Origin: Croceivirga lutea | GTDB taxonomy: Bacteria > Bacteroidota > Bacteroidia > Flavobacteriales > Flavobacteriaceae | DNA: 64,000 nt | Direction: 5' to 3' | NCBI RefSeq assembly: GCF_014235875.1 | Contig: NZ_JACJUK010000003.1 | Location: 420,558 to 484,557, forward strand | Part shown: piece by piece, positions 9,068-18,406 of the stretch | Position numbering within the stretch: the first letter of the stretch is position 1 | Layout of the letters: every line of letters begins with the position of its first letter | The notes under the pieces: model-generated | Database searches by the model: none | Seen by the model: only the letters and a program-made list of their open reading frames with translations | What the model was told of the DNA's origin: nothing | Program-made: the position numbers and the translations under genes

Positions 9068-10420
9068 TCAATACGCTTTAGACTCACCTTGAATGGCATT
9101 TATAACGGTTTGAGCAATTATTTTAATATCTAGAAAGAGTGACCAGTTTTCAATATAAAAAACATCAAATTTTGTTCTGTTTTGAATGTCTGATGGTTGC
9201 TCAATTTCACCTCTATATCCTCTTACCTGAGCTAACCCAGTAATACCAGGCTTAACAAAATGGCGCACCATGTATTTATCAATTTTTTCAGAAAACTGAG
9301 ACGTTTGTTTTACCATATGTGGTCTGGGGCCAACGACAGACATAGTGCCAAATAATACATTATAAAACTGAGGTAGTTCATCAATGCTTGTCTTACGAAT
9401 AAATTTACCCACTTTGGTAATACGCATATCATTTTTAGTTGCCATGATTGCATCAGCATTACTATTTGGGGCCATAGATCTAAACTTATAGCAGTAAAAT
9501 TCTCTATTGTCTATTCCGTTTCGGGTTTGTCTAAAGAACACGGGGCCTTTAGATTCTAAGGTGATAATAAGTGCCAATATAGGTGTCAACCAAGATAGCA
9601 AGCCAATGATGACAATTAAAGAAAAAATAATGTCAAAACTACGTTTTGCAAATGCGTTAATAGGATTATGTAAAGGAATATCTCTTAGTGAAAGAACTGG
9701 AATATAGTCGTAGTACTCAAACTTTAATTTTTTTGCAAAAATATTCTTGTTGTCCGGTATAAATTTTAAAGTGATAAGATTGTTATCAGCAAAGTTTACA
9801 AATTGTGTAATTTCTTCATTTTTTAACTCTGAGGTAGAACAATACACTTCATCAACTTTGTTGTCAATTATAAAACTAAAACAACGTTCCATTTCAAAGC
9901 CTAGAGCTTTGGGTGAAAACTGTTTTAAAAAGTTGTATCCAAATTCGCTACGTTCTTGGAAAACCTTTATCAATTGATCCGTCTTCTTATTCTTGCCTAT
10001 AACAACTACATTTCTAAGATTTCCTTTTATTCTTTGACGATACGTCATTAAAAGAATATAATTAGCAAATTTTAAAGCAGATATAGTAACCGTTACTAAT
10101 AAAAAATATTGGCCTAAGTCTAAACGACTCATACGTGGTTGCTTAAAAAAGCCAATGAAAGCGTAAAGAATTAAAAAGAAAAAAACGAATTGAGTAAATG
10201 ACTTTCTAAATATTATTAAGACTTTAGAATATCGATGAATCTCGTAAAACTCGTTTTTAACAGAAAGTATTATCCAACATATTGAAATATAAACATGAAA
10301 AAGAATGGGTTCAAATAAATTTAATTCAATTACATAAGGAAATAAATTAATAACCAAAAGGTCAATAATGTAAGAAAATGGAGTGATTAAGTTTGAATAT
10401 CTGTGACGTTTAAAAAACAT
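9068..10420 (-). CDS. WcaJ-type polyprenyl-phosphate sugar-1-phosphate transferase
   Basis: A 450-residue initiating glycosyl-phosphotransferase. The N-terminal half has several membrane helices (about 10-140), followed by a nucleotide-binding-like domain (about 140-240) and a further helix (about 262-286). The C-terminal bacterial sugar transferase domain carries KRSFDI, GPVFFRQTRNG, YKFRSM, DELPQ, VVGPRPH and KPGITGLAQVRG. It starts the repeat unit by loading a sugar-1-phosphate on undecaprenyl phosphate at the inner membrane. Which sugar cannot be told from sequence. Confidence 0.9.
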   Translation of the reverse strand: MFFKRHRYSNLITPFSYIIDLLVINLFPYVIELNLFEPILFHVYISICWIILSVKNEFYEIHRYSKVLIIFRKSFTQFVFFFLILYAFIGFFKQPRMSRLDLGQYFLLVTVTISALKFANYILLMTYRQRIKGNLRNVVVIGKNKKTDQLIKVFQERSEFGYNFLKQFSPKALGFEMERCFSFIIDNKVDEVYCSTSELKNEEITQFVNFADNNLITLKFIPDNKNIFAKKLKFEYYDYIPVLSLRDIPLHNPINAFAKRSFDIIFSLIVIIGLLSWLTPILALIITLESKGPVFFRQTRNGIDNREFYCYKFRSMAPNSNADAIMATKNDMRITKVGKFIRKTSIDELPQFYNVLFGTMSVVGPRPHMVKQTSQFSEKIDKYMVRHFVKPGITGLAQVRGYRGEIEQPSDIQNRTKFDVFYIENWSLFLDIKIIAQTVINAIQGESKAY

Positions 10421-10440
10421 AAATTAAGTCTACGCTTTTC

Positions 10441-11535
10441 TTATTTTGATTCTTCTAAACACTTAGATAAGTAATGCTCGTATTCCTTATTAATATGATT
10501 CCAAGAATATAGTGAAGCAACTTTATCTCTATTTGCATTAGTAAACACAAGATATTCTTTTTTACTCAGTTCTAACACGTTGCTCACATCATTAGCGTCT
10601 TTAAAATATAAAGCATCTTCACCCAAAATACTTTTATTAAACACATTATCATTAGCAATAATAAAAGCGTTAGAGGCCATTGCTTCTAAAAGCGAAGGGT
10701 TAGTGCCTCCTACTGAATGTCCATGAAAATATAAATTGGAATAGTATCGAAGATTATCCAAATGATTTTGGTTATAGATACCTCCTAAAAACTTAATTCT
10801 ATCAACCTTTTTAAATTTTTGTTTTAAAAATTCACCAAACTTTGTTTCGTGTTTACCTATAACTATAAAAGGTTTACCATTCTCAGAAGAAGCTACACCA
10901 TCTAAAATTACTTCAATATTATTTTCTGGTTCCAGCCGTGCTATTAACATGTTGTATTCATATTCTCTCAAATCATATTCTCTAAGCACATTTTTATCAG
11001 GATTATTAAAAAGATTAGCCCCGTAGGCAATATATTTAGAATCCCAACCGTATTTTTCTTTTATATAATCTTGAATACCTATAGAGTCTGAAACCAAAAA
11101 ATCACTACTATTAACGGCAAGTTTTTCTGCAACTTTTAAAAACTTCTGAACTGGTTTCGAGTATTTGGACCTTTTCCATTCTAGGCCATCCATGTTAGTA
11201 ACTATTACACTTTGTTTAGGTAAAAATTTTCCCCAGATTGAACTGCTAGTATATCCTAATTGTAGAATTACATCAAAACCCTGACTTCTGGCGTCTTTAA
11301 TACAATTAAAGTCATATAGAAATTGACCAAAAGTGCCTATGCTTTCTTCAGGATCTTTTTGGTGAATTATATGCACCCCTTCAAAAACCTTTTCTTGATA
11401 AGGATGTGAATGCGAATTATAAACATAAACTTGATGACCACATTTAGCCATGTGTACTGAAAAATATTCGGCAAACTGTTCAAAGCCCCCATGAAAATTG
11501 GGTATACCTCTTGTTCCAAGTATAGCTAATTTCAT
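10441..11535 (-). CDS. Glycosyltransferase with DUF1972 N-terminus (GT4-like)
   Basis: A 364-residue GT-B enzyme. The N-terminal LAILGTRGIPNFHGGFE segment is the signature of the DUF1972 subfamily, which includes Cps2T-like rhamnosyltransferases. The C-terminal half has the GT4 donor-site region (HGHSVGGTNPSLLEAMAS). It probably acts early in repeat-unit assembly in the cytoplasm. Rhamnose as donor would fit the rfb genes in the locus but is inference. Confidence 0.8.
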   Translation of the reverse strand: MKLAILGTRGIPNFHGGFEQFAEYFSVHMAKCGHQVYVYNSHSHPYQEKVFEGVHIIHQKDPEESIGTFGQFLYDFNCIKDARSQGFDVILQLGYTSSSIWGKFLPKQSVIVTNMDGLEWKRSKYSKPVQKFLKVAEKLAVNSSDFLVSDSIGIQDYIKEKYGWDSKYIAYGANLFNNPDKNVLREYDLREYEYNMLIARLEPENNIEVILDGVASSENGKPFIVIGKHETKFGEFLKQKFKKVDRIKFLGGIYNQNHLDNLRYYSNLYFHGHSVGGTNPSLLEAMASNAFIIANDNVFNKSILGEDALYFKDANDVSNVLELSKKEYLVFTNANRDKVASLYSWNHINKEYEHYLSKCLEESK

Positions 11536-11616
11536 TATTTGATTAATGATTATATATCAAAACTTTTCTAATGGGCACAAATATGAGTATAATTAAGAGA
11601 ACCAAGATTTATTTAG

Positions 11617-12807
11617 CTAATTGTTTTTAGCTATTACTTGTTTGGCTATTGCTGTATTCCAGAATAAGCTTGCGAATAATGCAAAATAAATTATACCCCA
11701 CTGCCTAGTTAAAATGGACTCTGTTATAAATGCAAATAATATCATCAACAGCCAGAAAAAGCCCAAAAACTCCCTCCTTTTTAGAAAAACATATCCCAAT
11801 TGAGTTACTAATACAACAAATAAAAATAGACCTACCAGTCCATATTCAATCAAAAAAGCCAAAAATTGATTGTGAGCGTGGTAATCATATTTAACAGGTG
11901 TTTTTAGGTTTCGCTTTTTAAATTCGTTAACTAGTAAAACACGCCCCTGATGTTTACCAGAACCAAATACTAAATTGTTATTAGAGGCTTCTACAGCGCT
12001 AGCCCAAATATTATAACGTAAGCTAGTTCCCGAGAAAAAATTACCCTTTTTAGTAGCCCTAGTTATTCTATTTTTTACAACTGGTGTTTGTATGGCTATT
12101 GCAAAAGTTGCTACTACCATAACCAAAAAACCAGCAACTATTTTTTTTGAGAATTGATTGTTTACCAACAGATAAATCGGAATTAAGACTAATGCCGTGA
12201 TTATGGCATTTCGAGCTGAAAGTAAAAATAGGTTTGCTAATAAAAACCCAAAGATTAACCAATAATACTTCTTGGTTTTTAATCTATCAACGATTAATAG
12301 TAACGCAAACACATAAAAAAGTGCTAAATAGATAGGTTGTAAGCTAAAAGGTTCGGCTAAAAAATTATACGTAAAGTACCATAGATTTACTTTTTCTGGT
12401 AGTATAGCCCCTCTATAAATAGCAAATGCACCATTTACAAAAGCACTTAGCAACGCAGAAAAAATGTATGCTGTTGCAATATTTCTTTTAAGCTCTGAAG
12501 AAACATTAAGTAAGCAAAAAAATAAAGGAAACACTAAAAAAGGTAGGTATTTTAATCCAACATTCTTCAGATTTTCAAAACCAAAAAATGATTCTCTTAT
12601 TAATATATATCCAAAAAAGAGCAATAGTAATATTAGAAGATTCGAGAGGCTTACTCTTAGATTTTTCTTTTTAATCGCGTTTCCGAACATTAAAAACATA
12701 CATAGCGTAACCAATACAAATGAAATAGATGAAATTGCTATTCCAAAGAAAAATGAGGCAATTGCAATTAATATAACAGCATTAGCATAATTAGAAATTT
12801 GCTTCAT
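11617..12807 (-). CDS. O-antigen ligase/polymerase family protein (Wzy_C), first copy
   Basis: A 396-residue polytopic membrane protein with about ten or eleven helices. The Wzy_C periplasmic motif is visible as YHAHNQFLAFLIEYGLVGLF near residue 320. The family includes Wzy polymerases and WaaL-type ligases, which sequence alone rarely separates. It overlaps the upstream family member by 17 bases, so the two are probably co-translated. An 81-base gap separates it from the GT4 gene. Confidence 0.8.
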   Translation of the reverse strand: MKQISNYANAVILIAIASFFFGIAISSISFVLVTLCMFLMFGNAIKKKNLRVSLSNLLILLLLFFGYILIRESFFGFENLKNVGLKYLPFLVFPLFFCLLNVSSELKRNIATAYIFSALLSAFVNGAFAIYRGAILPEKVNLWYFTYNFLAEPFSLQPIYLALFYVFALLLIVDRLKTKKYYWLIFGFLLANLFLLSARNAIITALVLIPIYLLVNNQFSKKIVAGFLVMVVATFAIAIQTPVVKNRITRATKKGNFFSGTSLRYNIWASAVEASNNNLVFGSGKHQGRVLLVNEFKKRNLKTPVKYDYHAHNQFLAFLIEYGLVGLFLFVVLVTQLGYVFLKRREFLGFFWLLMILFAFITESILTRQWGIIYFALFASLFWNTAIAKQVIAKNN

Positions 12808-14263
12808 TTTGGACTTTAGATAAGTTTAGTAAACAACAAGATGAAAATACTAAAACCGCAGCAATTTGGTGTTTAAAAAACCCTGCGTTAGACCAAGCAG
12901 CTATTCCCATGGCAAAGTTTATGACAAAAAGAAAGTGTATTGGTTCTAATTTACCCTTGATTTTATGAAAATTTTTGAAAGGGGTATAAAACACAAATAA
13001 TGAGAGAAAAATAGTTAAAATAAATCCATATTGTGCTACCATGGCCAAATAATCATTATGAGAATCTAGAAGCACATTTGGAAACTTTCCTTTTGGTTTG
13101 TATTCGTTTTTTAAAAGATTCCACAACCCAGGACCAACACCAGAAATAGGATTTTTTGATGCCATTTGAATAGAAGTATCAAACAAATCTAATCTAGTTC
13201 TAAGAGAATTAGTTTCTTTAGAAATAGCAATTTGAATTTTTTCAGAAAGCAAAGTGCCTTCATAATTTATTGTTATTCTTTCTACAATTGTAGCATAAGC
13301 ATACCGTTCAGGAACATAGTTTTTGTCAGACCCTAAAACATATAGACCAACTATTATTACAACAGCAAACCCAATTTTTATAGTATTTAATATAAGTTGT
13401 TTTTTATTTGAAAATAAATAGATTAATAAGTAAGCAAGAAAATATAAAATTAATGCACTGCGCGTTCCTGTTTTAATAACAATAAATAAGGAAAGCAACA
13501 TAACAATTAGACCTAAAGTCTTTTTTACCAAGCCAAATCGAAGTAGATAGAAAAAATAAAGTCCAATTGCTGCAGAAATATTGGCAAAAGTATTTAATGA
13601 TAAACTTCCACTTAACAACCTTGGAGACTTTATCATGTAGGTGTTTACAGTAGCCTCAATTAATAGAAAGACCAAACTAAACAACAGCCCATAAATTAAC
13701 TGTTTTTGATACTGTTTTAGATCAAAATAGCTTATTAGAATGAGTACTAAAATAAGGTATCTATATTGGAAAGAGTACGTTAAAATTAGGTTTGCATACC
13801 ACAGATTTTCGGATTGAAAAAGATTAACTAAAATAACAAATGGAAAAAGTAGTAATAGAAATTTTAAAATGGTATTCAATCGAAAATCTTTAATCTTAAA
13901 ACCATGGTTTATAGCTCCTTTTATAATTCCTAGCCAAAGATAAATGTCAATGCGAGTGATGAACGGAAATAATACTTGTTTACGGTCTGTCAAAGAGGTT
14001 ATTGGAACACTAGGAAAAATATCGTCAATAGGTGATGGAAAAGCCAATAAAACAAAAAAAAGCAGCAAAAAATAAGCCCTAGTATTAACCGTACCTATAA
14101 TTAAAACCAGAATAAATAATACCAGACTAGGAATGGTTAAATTGCCAATTTCAAAGAAGAAAACATTTCCGTTTTTAGAGAAAAACAGGGTGAAAAAGTC
14201 CAGCAAATAAATACAAAACAATCCAACTATAGAAAGTATAGTTATCGCCCTATTTTCTGTCAT
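12791..14263 (-). CDS. O-antigen ligase/polymerase family protein (Wzy_C), second copy
   Basis: A 490-residue membrane protein with about twelve helices and the Wzy_C signature SHNDYLAMVAQYGF near residue 415, preceded by GVGPGLWNLL. It is not a recent duplicate of its neighbour; similarity is limited to the motif region. One of the pair is likely the polymerase (Wzy) of the locus and the other a ligase or second polymerase. Confidence 0.8.
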   Translation of the reverse strand: MTENRAITILSIVGLFCIYLLDFFTLFFSKNGNVFFFEIGNLTIPSLVLFILVLIIGTVNTRAYFLLLFFVLLAFPSPIDDIFPSVPITSLTDRKQVLFPFITRIDIYLWLGIIKGAINHGFKIKDFRLNTILKFLLLLFPFVILVNLFQSENLWYANLILTYSFQYRYLILVLILISYFDLKQYQKQLIYGLLFSLVFLLIEATVNTYMIKSPRLLSGSLSLNTFANISAAIGLYFFYLLRFGLVKKTLGLIVMLLSLFIVIKTGTRSALILYFLAYLLIYLFSNKKQLILNTIKIGFAVVIIVGLYVLGSDKNYVPERYAYATIVERITINYEGTLLSEKIQIAISKETNSLRTRLDLFDTSIQMASKNPISGVGPGLWNLLKNEYKPKGKFPNVLLDSHNDYLAMVAQYGFILTIFLSLFVFYTPFKNFHKIKGKLEPIHFLFVINFAMGIAAWSNAGFFKHQIAAVLVFSSCCLLNLSKVQNEANF

Positions 14264-14280
14264 TTATAAAGTATTGATTC

Positions 14281-14832
14281 TTAAAAAAGAATTAGCTTAT
14301 TTACAAAGTAAGAAATATTATTAGAGTTCAAGTATGGGTTGTACTTTTCATTAACCTTTTTGGTGGTAATATTTCCAAACTCAAAATCAACTATCATACC
14401 GGCGTTTGGAATAAAATATTTATTAAGTTCCTCTGTAGTAAATTCATGAACATTGTCATTATATTGAAAAACTAGACTATTAAGTTTCATTTGACCTTGG
14501 TTTGTATTTCTACCAAAATCAATTCTTAAATGAGATGGAAAGTCTAAGATGTCAAATACAAATTCCACATCTTGAGCTTGCGCAGAGCCAACAACATTTT
14601 TAGCAATCTTAAAGTCTGAATGAAATTTCTCGTCCTTTTGCCTAAAATAAATTTCAAAGTTATCGTCCTCTGGCACTAACATGTTCATCCGAACAATTAG
14701 CCTATCTTCCAAGTCAATCTCTTCTGAAAGAGAACCAGCTTCTGTTCCATTTTCATCTTTTCTAGCGCTGTTTTTACATGCTGAAAAAATGAGCAAAGCT
14801 ACTAAGCACAATTGATAGATTTTTAAATTCAT
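14281..14832 (-). CDS. Hypothetical lipoprotein inside the polysaccharide locus
   Basis: A 183-residue protein that I do not recognise. The ATG at 14832 gives a classic lipoprotein signal (MNLKIYQLCLVALLIFSAC, lipobox Cys19); the upstream TTG at 14880 would bury this signal and overlap the previous gene. The mature part is mainly beta-strand-like with no known catalytic motif. It is 13 bases after the polysialyltransferase-like gene and 17 bases before an O-antigen ligase gene, so it is probably part of the operon. An envelope role is inferred. Confidence 0.65.
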   Translation of the reverse strand: MNLKIYQLCLVALLIFSACKNSARKDENGTEAGSLSEEIDLEDRLIVRMNMLVPEDDNFEIYFRQKDEKFHSDFKIAKNVVGSAQAQDVEFVFDILDFPSHLRIDFGRNTNQGQMKLNSLVFQYNDNVHEFTTEELNKYFIPNAGMIVDFEFGNITTKKVNEKYNPYLNSNNISYFVNKLILF

Positions 14833-14845
14833 AGCAATGGGAATT

Positions 14846-15817
14846 TTATAAAAGTTGAAAATTGATTTTAAGTTCTTCAAAAATAGGTGTCATGTAATCA
14901 ATATCTGACTTTTTATCTTCAATATAAAAAGCATTTATATCAATTTTATCGCCATACATAGCTTTTAGATTCACTAACGCTGTTGATGGATAAGAGTATA
15001 TATGTGTTGGCTTATAAGTTTCTATAACCTCTTCTATTGGATTGTTTTGAGTAATGTCTTTATAGGTAAAATTAGCGCCGACCACGCGCTCGAAATTTGA
15101 TGATTTATCTGCGTGATGTCCTTTAAAAAATACAATTTCAAAACCTTGCTCGGTCATAATTGAAATCATTTGTCTGTAAATGTCTTTTACCTCATCATTA
15201 GTAAGCAAAGATGGTTTGCCGCCTAAAATTAACGCGCTTCTTTTGTTTGGTTCATACGTATTAGCTTGCATTGCTACTTTAACCAATTTGTTTTTTGCCC
15301 CCAATGTAAATTTTGGCAATACTGTGTAAATAGCCTTAATTTCAGAGGAGTTGTAAGGAAATATTTTTGGTATAAACTTATAAGAAATGCCCAACCATTT
15401 TCCAATCTTTTTGCGCGTATCGTGAATTTTTTTAAAAGGTTCTTTATACTCATAGAAATATAATATTCCATCATAAAAGAAATTAACCTCAAGGGAAGTA
15501 TTGTTATTAGCTAATTCATAAAAAATATAGTTATCCAAAAGTCCTGAGGTATGAGAAATAAAAAAAGAACAAGCTTGAGTTTTTACACTTTTATCTATGT
15601 ATATTTTAGCAGAATAAGTGTCCCAAAGTAATTTTAAATTGTTGTTCTTTCGAATAGTTCTTACAGTGTTAAAGACGTTTTTTGTTTTACAGGGCACTGA
15701 AGAAATTAGGGTGTTATGATATTGTTCATCTTTAAAAAACTGATTTACAATATTAATTGCTACTAAATTCTGAAGAGGGGTGTGAGCAATGAATATATTT
15801 TTAGTGCCATTACTCAT
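14846..15817 (-). CDS. Polysialyltransferase/GT52-like glycosyltransferase
   Basis: A 323-residue protein. The N-terminal NIFIAHTPLQNLVAINIV resembles the opening strand-loop of GT52/alpha-2,8-polysialyltransferase family enzymes. The C-terminal half has FFKGHHADKS (in place of the usual KxHP) and SYPSTALVNL (the S..STAL motif). Such enzymes transfer CMP-activated nonulosonic acids, which fits the NeuB-like synthase and cytidylyltransferases in the same locus. It overlaps the flippase gene by 4 bases. The acceptor and exact sugar are unknown. Confidence 0.6.
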   Translation of the reverse strand: MSNGTKNIFIAHTPLQNLVAINIVNQFFKDEQYHNTLISSVPCKTKNVFNTVRTIRKNNNLKLLWDTYSAKIYIDKSVKTQACSFFISHTSGLLDNYIFYELANNNTSLEVNFFYDGILYFYEYKEPFKKIHDTRKKIGKWLGISYKFIPKIFPYNSSEIKAIYTVLPKFTLGAKNKLVKVAMQANTYEPNKRSALILGGKPSLLTNDEVKDIYRQMISIMTEQGFEIVFFKGHHADKSSNFERVVGANFTYKDITQNNPIEEVIETYKPTHIYSYPSTALVNLKAMYGDKIDINAFYIEDKKSDIDYMTPIFEELKINFQLL

Positions 15818-17046
15818 AATTTTTCTTTTATTAAAAAGTATTGTTTTGATAAAAGTAGTGTTGTCATCCCAATTATTTGTGAAATTACGGCTCCGAATAT
15901 TCCGAGTCTAGGTACTAAAACAAAATTAAAAATGAGGTTTAGAGTTGCACCTATTGCAGCGCTGATTAATAAAGCTTTGTCTTTGTCAAAAACATATAGC
16001 TTATAGTGCGGCAAATAAGAAATACAGAATATGCTAGTAGCAAATGCTAAGAAAAAATAGATGTAAATATTATTGAGTAAAAGTTGATTATCTAGAAAAT
16101 ATATAAATGGATAAATTAATAACATACTACCTAGCATTGCTATTAAAGTAAAAGTGACGGTCTTTTTTTTGAATTTGCGAAATCGATTATCAAATAGTTC
16201 CTTTTGGTTGTTTTGAGCAGCTTCAATAAGTAAAGGAGACATCACAACCAATACCATTGCCTGTACAAAAACAAAAATAGTGTTAGCTATACTCGCATAA
16301 AATGTAAAAACTCCAACAATTGCTTTTGTGCTCCAATAATCTAAAAAATACCGTCCACTAAACTCCATTATTTTATAAAGAATTGTAGCAACAAAAAATG
16401 GAGCAGCTACTTTAATCCCCTTTTTTATCCATCCGTAATCAATTGAAAAGGATGAAATTTTTGGCAAATATTTTATTGCAATTAAAATAGAAAGTAACGC
16501 TCCAAGAAACCAAAAAACCAAAACCACTGAAAGGCTTGATTTTTCTAGTTTTATGAACCAATAAATAGCCAATGTAAATATCCAAAGTCCACTCCTTACA
16601 AATAATATAAATGAAGCTGCCACTGATTTTTTTAATACAATTAAAAACCTATAAACTTCTTGTGATATATGTTCAGTTATTAAAATTAAATAGAATAAGG
16701 AGAGGTACTCAATATCAATTACATTAAAAAAAAATACTCCTAATAGAATGGGTAGCACAATTACATAGATAACCCCATGAAAAAGCAATTGATTCATTAA
16801 GCAATCAGCGACAGATTTTTGATTTACTTTTAAGATTTCACGAGTATTGTACGTATAAAAATCAAACCCTAATAGATAAATAGATAGAGTAATTGTAGTT
16901 TGAAAAATTCCGAAAACTCCATAATCAGCAACACTAAGCTCTTTTACTATTAGGATGGACAAAACAAATTTTGCCGCTATTGTTAGAACGCGAAAAATTA
17001 GGTTATAAACACCCGTTCTGTTATCACTACTAATTAACCGTCTCAA
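15814..17046 (-). CDS. Wzx-type oligosaccharide flippase
   Basis: A 410-residue MOP-superfamily membrane protein with about twelve helices. The opening NLIFRVLTIAAKFVLSILIV and the ADYGVFGIFQT segment are typical of Wzx/RfbX polysaccharide exporters. It would flip the lipid-linked repeat unit across the inner membrane for the Wzy protein. The start is uncertain: there is no early ATG, and a TTG at 17046 overlaps the GT2 gene by 17 bases, so coupled translation is likely. Confidence 0.85.
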   Translation of the reverse strand: MRRLISSDNRTGVYNLIFRVLTIAAKFVLSILIVKELSVADYGVFGIFQTTITLSIYLLGFDFYTYNTREILKVNQKSVADCLMNQLLFHGVIYVIVLPILLGVFFFNVIDIEYLSLFYLILITEHISQEVYRFLIVLKKSVAASFILFVRSGLWIFTLAIYWFIKLEKSSLSVVLVFWFLGALLSILIAIKYLPKISSFSIDYGWIKKGIKVAAPFFVATILYKIMEFSGRYFLDYWSTKAIVGVFTFYASIANTIFVFVQAMVLVVMSPLLIEAAQNNQKELFDNRFRKFKKKTVTFTLIAMLGSMLLIYPFIYFLDNQLLLNNIYIYFFLAFATSIFCISYLPHYKLYVFDKDKALLISAAIGATLNLIFNFVLVPRLGIFGAVISQIIGMTTLLLSKQYFLIKEKL

Positions 17047-18406
17047 TCTTTTCTTTTTCTAATAGGATTTGGCACATCATACGTTCAAATTTTGAATCGG
17101 CATTTAATGCTGCCTTTTCTCCAATAACGATATGACCTACGTTGCCATGAACTATTTTGCCTTTCTCCAGAGCAGTTTTTATATTAGTGAGCATAATGCC
17201 TCCAGTGTATTTATACAAGGCCTCTCTTTCTAATTTTGTAAACTTGTCTTGCTGTAAAATTGTTCGCATACCTTCTCCTGTGTGTCTAAAAAACTTGTTT
17301 TCTTCTGAGCGAACACTTAATAATGAGTCTGCTTTAAAAATTGCTAAAGTATTTATAGCATCATTCAAAGATTCACTTAAAACATTGGGGTAGTTTAACG
17401 AGGCAAAAAGAACAGCATCTGTTTCATTAACATAATCTTCATTGATTAAAAACTTTAGGGTATCAAATAAACCAACATTCATTCTTTCTAATCTCTTTGG
17501 TCTTTTTACAAATTCAACTGTATTAGCAAAATTTAAGGCAACATATTGCTCAACATCATCATCACTAGAAACTACAAGTACTTTTTTAATTTTATTTGCG
17601 TCAACTAATGTTTGAATTTTATGACCTAAAAACGTTGATTCTCCAAATTTTTCAAGAGATAAATTATAATTAGCCCTAACAGGTATTATCCCGACAACAT
17701 TAGGTAGATGCAGTTCTTCTTTATGTACAAAGGCATCTTTTATTTTAGACCTTGTCGAAAGTATTCTATCTTCATTATTGGTTAAATTATTATTATGTCT
17801 CCTGTAAGAAAATAACGACTTATTAATGTTTGTAACCTTAAATTTTGAAACAAACTTAACCCAGAGCTCATATCCATCTTGACAAGTATAACTTTCATCA
17901 TAACCGCCAACTGTATTTAGAGAGTCTACTCTTATCATTGTACATGCCCCGTGTGCAGGTTGGTCTAAAATGGTAACTTCATTATCAAAGTCATGTCTCT
18001 TAACTTCAGACAATACATTTTCATCTGGATCAACTAAATAATAATCAGGAAAAACAAGTCCAATGTCTGGGTTTTTTTCTAAAACGGAAGACATCTCTTC
18101 TAATGCCGTAGGCTCAAAGAAATCATCAGCATCAAGACGAACAATATATTTACCTTTTGCAGCTTTCAAAGCAACATTGTTAGTTATGTTTAGTCCCTTA
18201 TTTCTCTGATATATTATTGAGACTACTGATTCGTTTGCATATTCTTCTATTATTTCTTTTGAATTATCAGTGGATCCATCATCTATGATAATTAGCTGAA
18301 TGTTTTTCAAGGTCTGGTTGAGTACACTTTCTATGGCTCTTTTAATGTATTTGCCATAATTATAGTTAGTTATATAAACTGTAACCAAAATATTTCTTGA
18401 ATCCAT
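17030..18406 (-). CDS. GT2 glycosyltransferase fused to a NeuA-like cytidylyltransferase-fold domain
   Basis: A 458-residue two-domain protein. Residues about 1-225 are a GT-A family 2 glycosyltransferase (VYITNYNYGKYI, IIDDGSTDNS, RLDADD, then CQDGYELWVK). Residues about 235-458 follow the NeuA/SpsF pattern: VVGIIPVRANYN in place of the IIPARxGSKR loop, VLVVSSDDDVEQY, VKRPKRLE, DAVLFASLNYP in place of LQPTSP, and TGGIMLTN. The substituted loop residues suggest the second domain may have lost or changed nucleotidyltransferase activity. It starts on the base where the acetyltransferase gene ends. Confidence 0.75.
   Translation of the reverse strand: MDSRNILVTVYITNYNYGKYIKRAIESVLNQTLKNIQLIIIDDGSTDNSKEIIEEYANESVVSIIYQRNKGLNITNNVALKAAKGKYIVRLDADDFFEPTALEEMSSVLEKNPDIGLVFPDYYLVDPDENVLSEVKRHDFDNEVTILDQPAHGACTMIRVDSLNTVGGYDESYTCQDGYELWVKFVSKFKVTNINKSLFSYRRHNNNLTNNEDRILSTRSKIKDAFVHKEELHLPNVVGIIPVRANYNLSLEKFGESTFLGHKIQTLVDANKIKKVLVVSSDDDVEQYVALNFANTVEFVKRPKRLERMNVGLFDTLKFLINEDYVNETDAVLFASLNYPNVLSESLNDAINTLAIFKADSLLSVRSEENKFFRHTGEGMRTILQQDKFTKLEREALYKYTGGIMLTNIKTALEKGKIVHGNVGHIVIGEKAALNADSKFERMMCQILLEKEKIETVN

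Noticed and set aside
12464..12790. 108-codon plus-strand frame inside the first Wzy_C gene
   Set aside because: It is fully antisense to a well-supported membrane protein gene and has no recognisable features.
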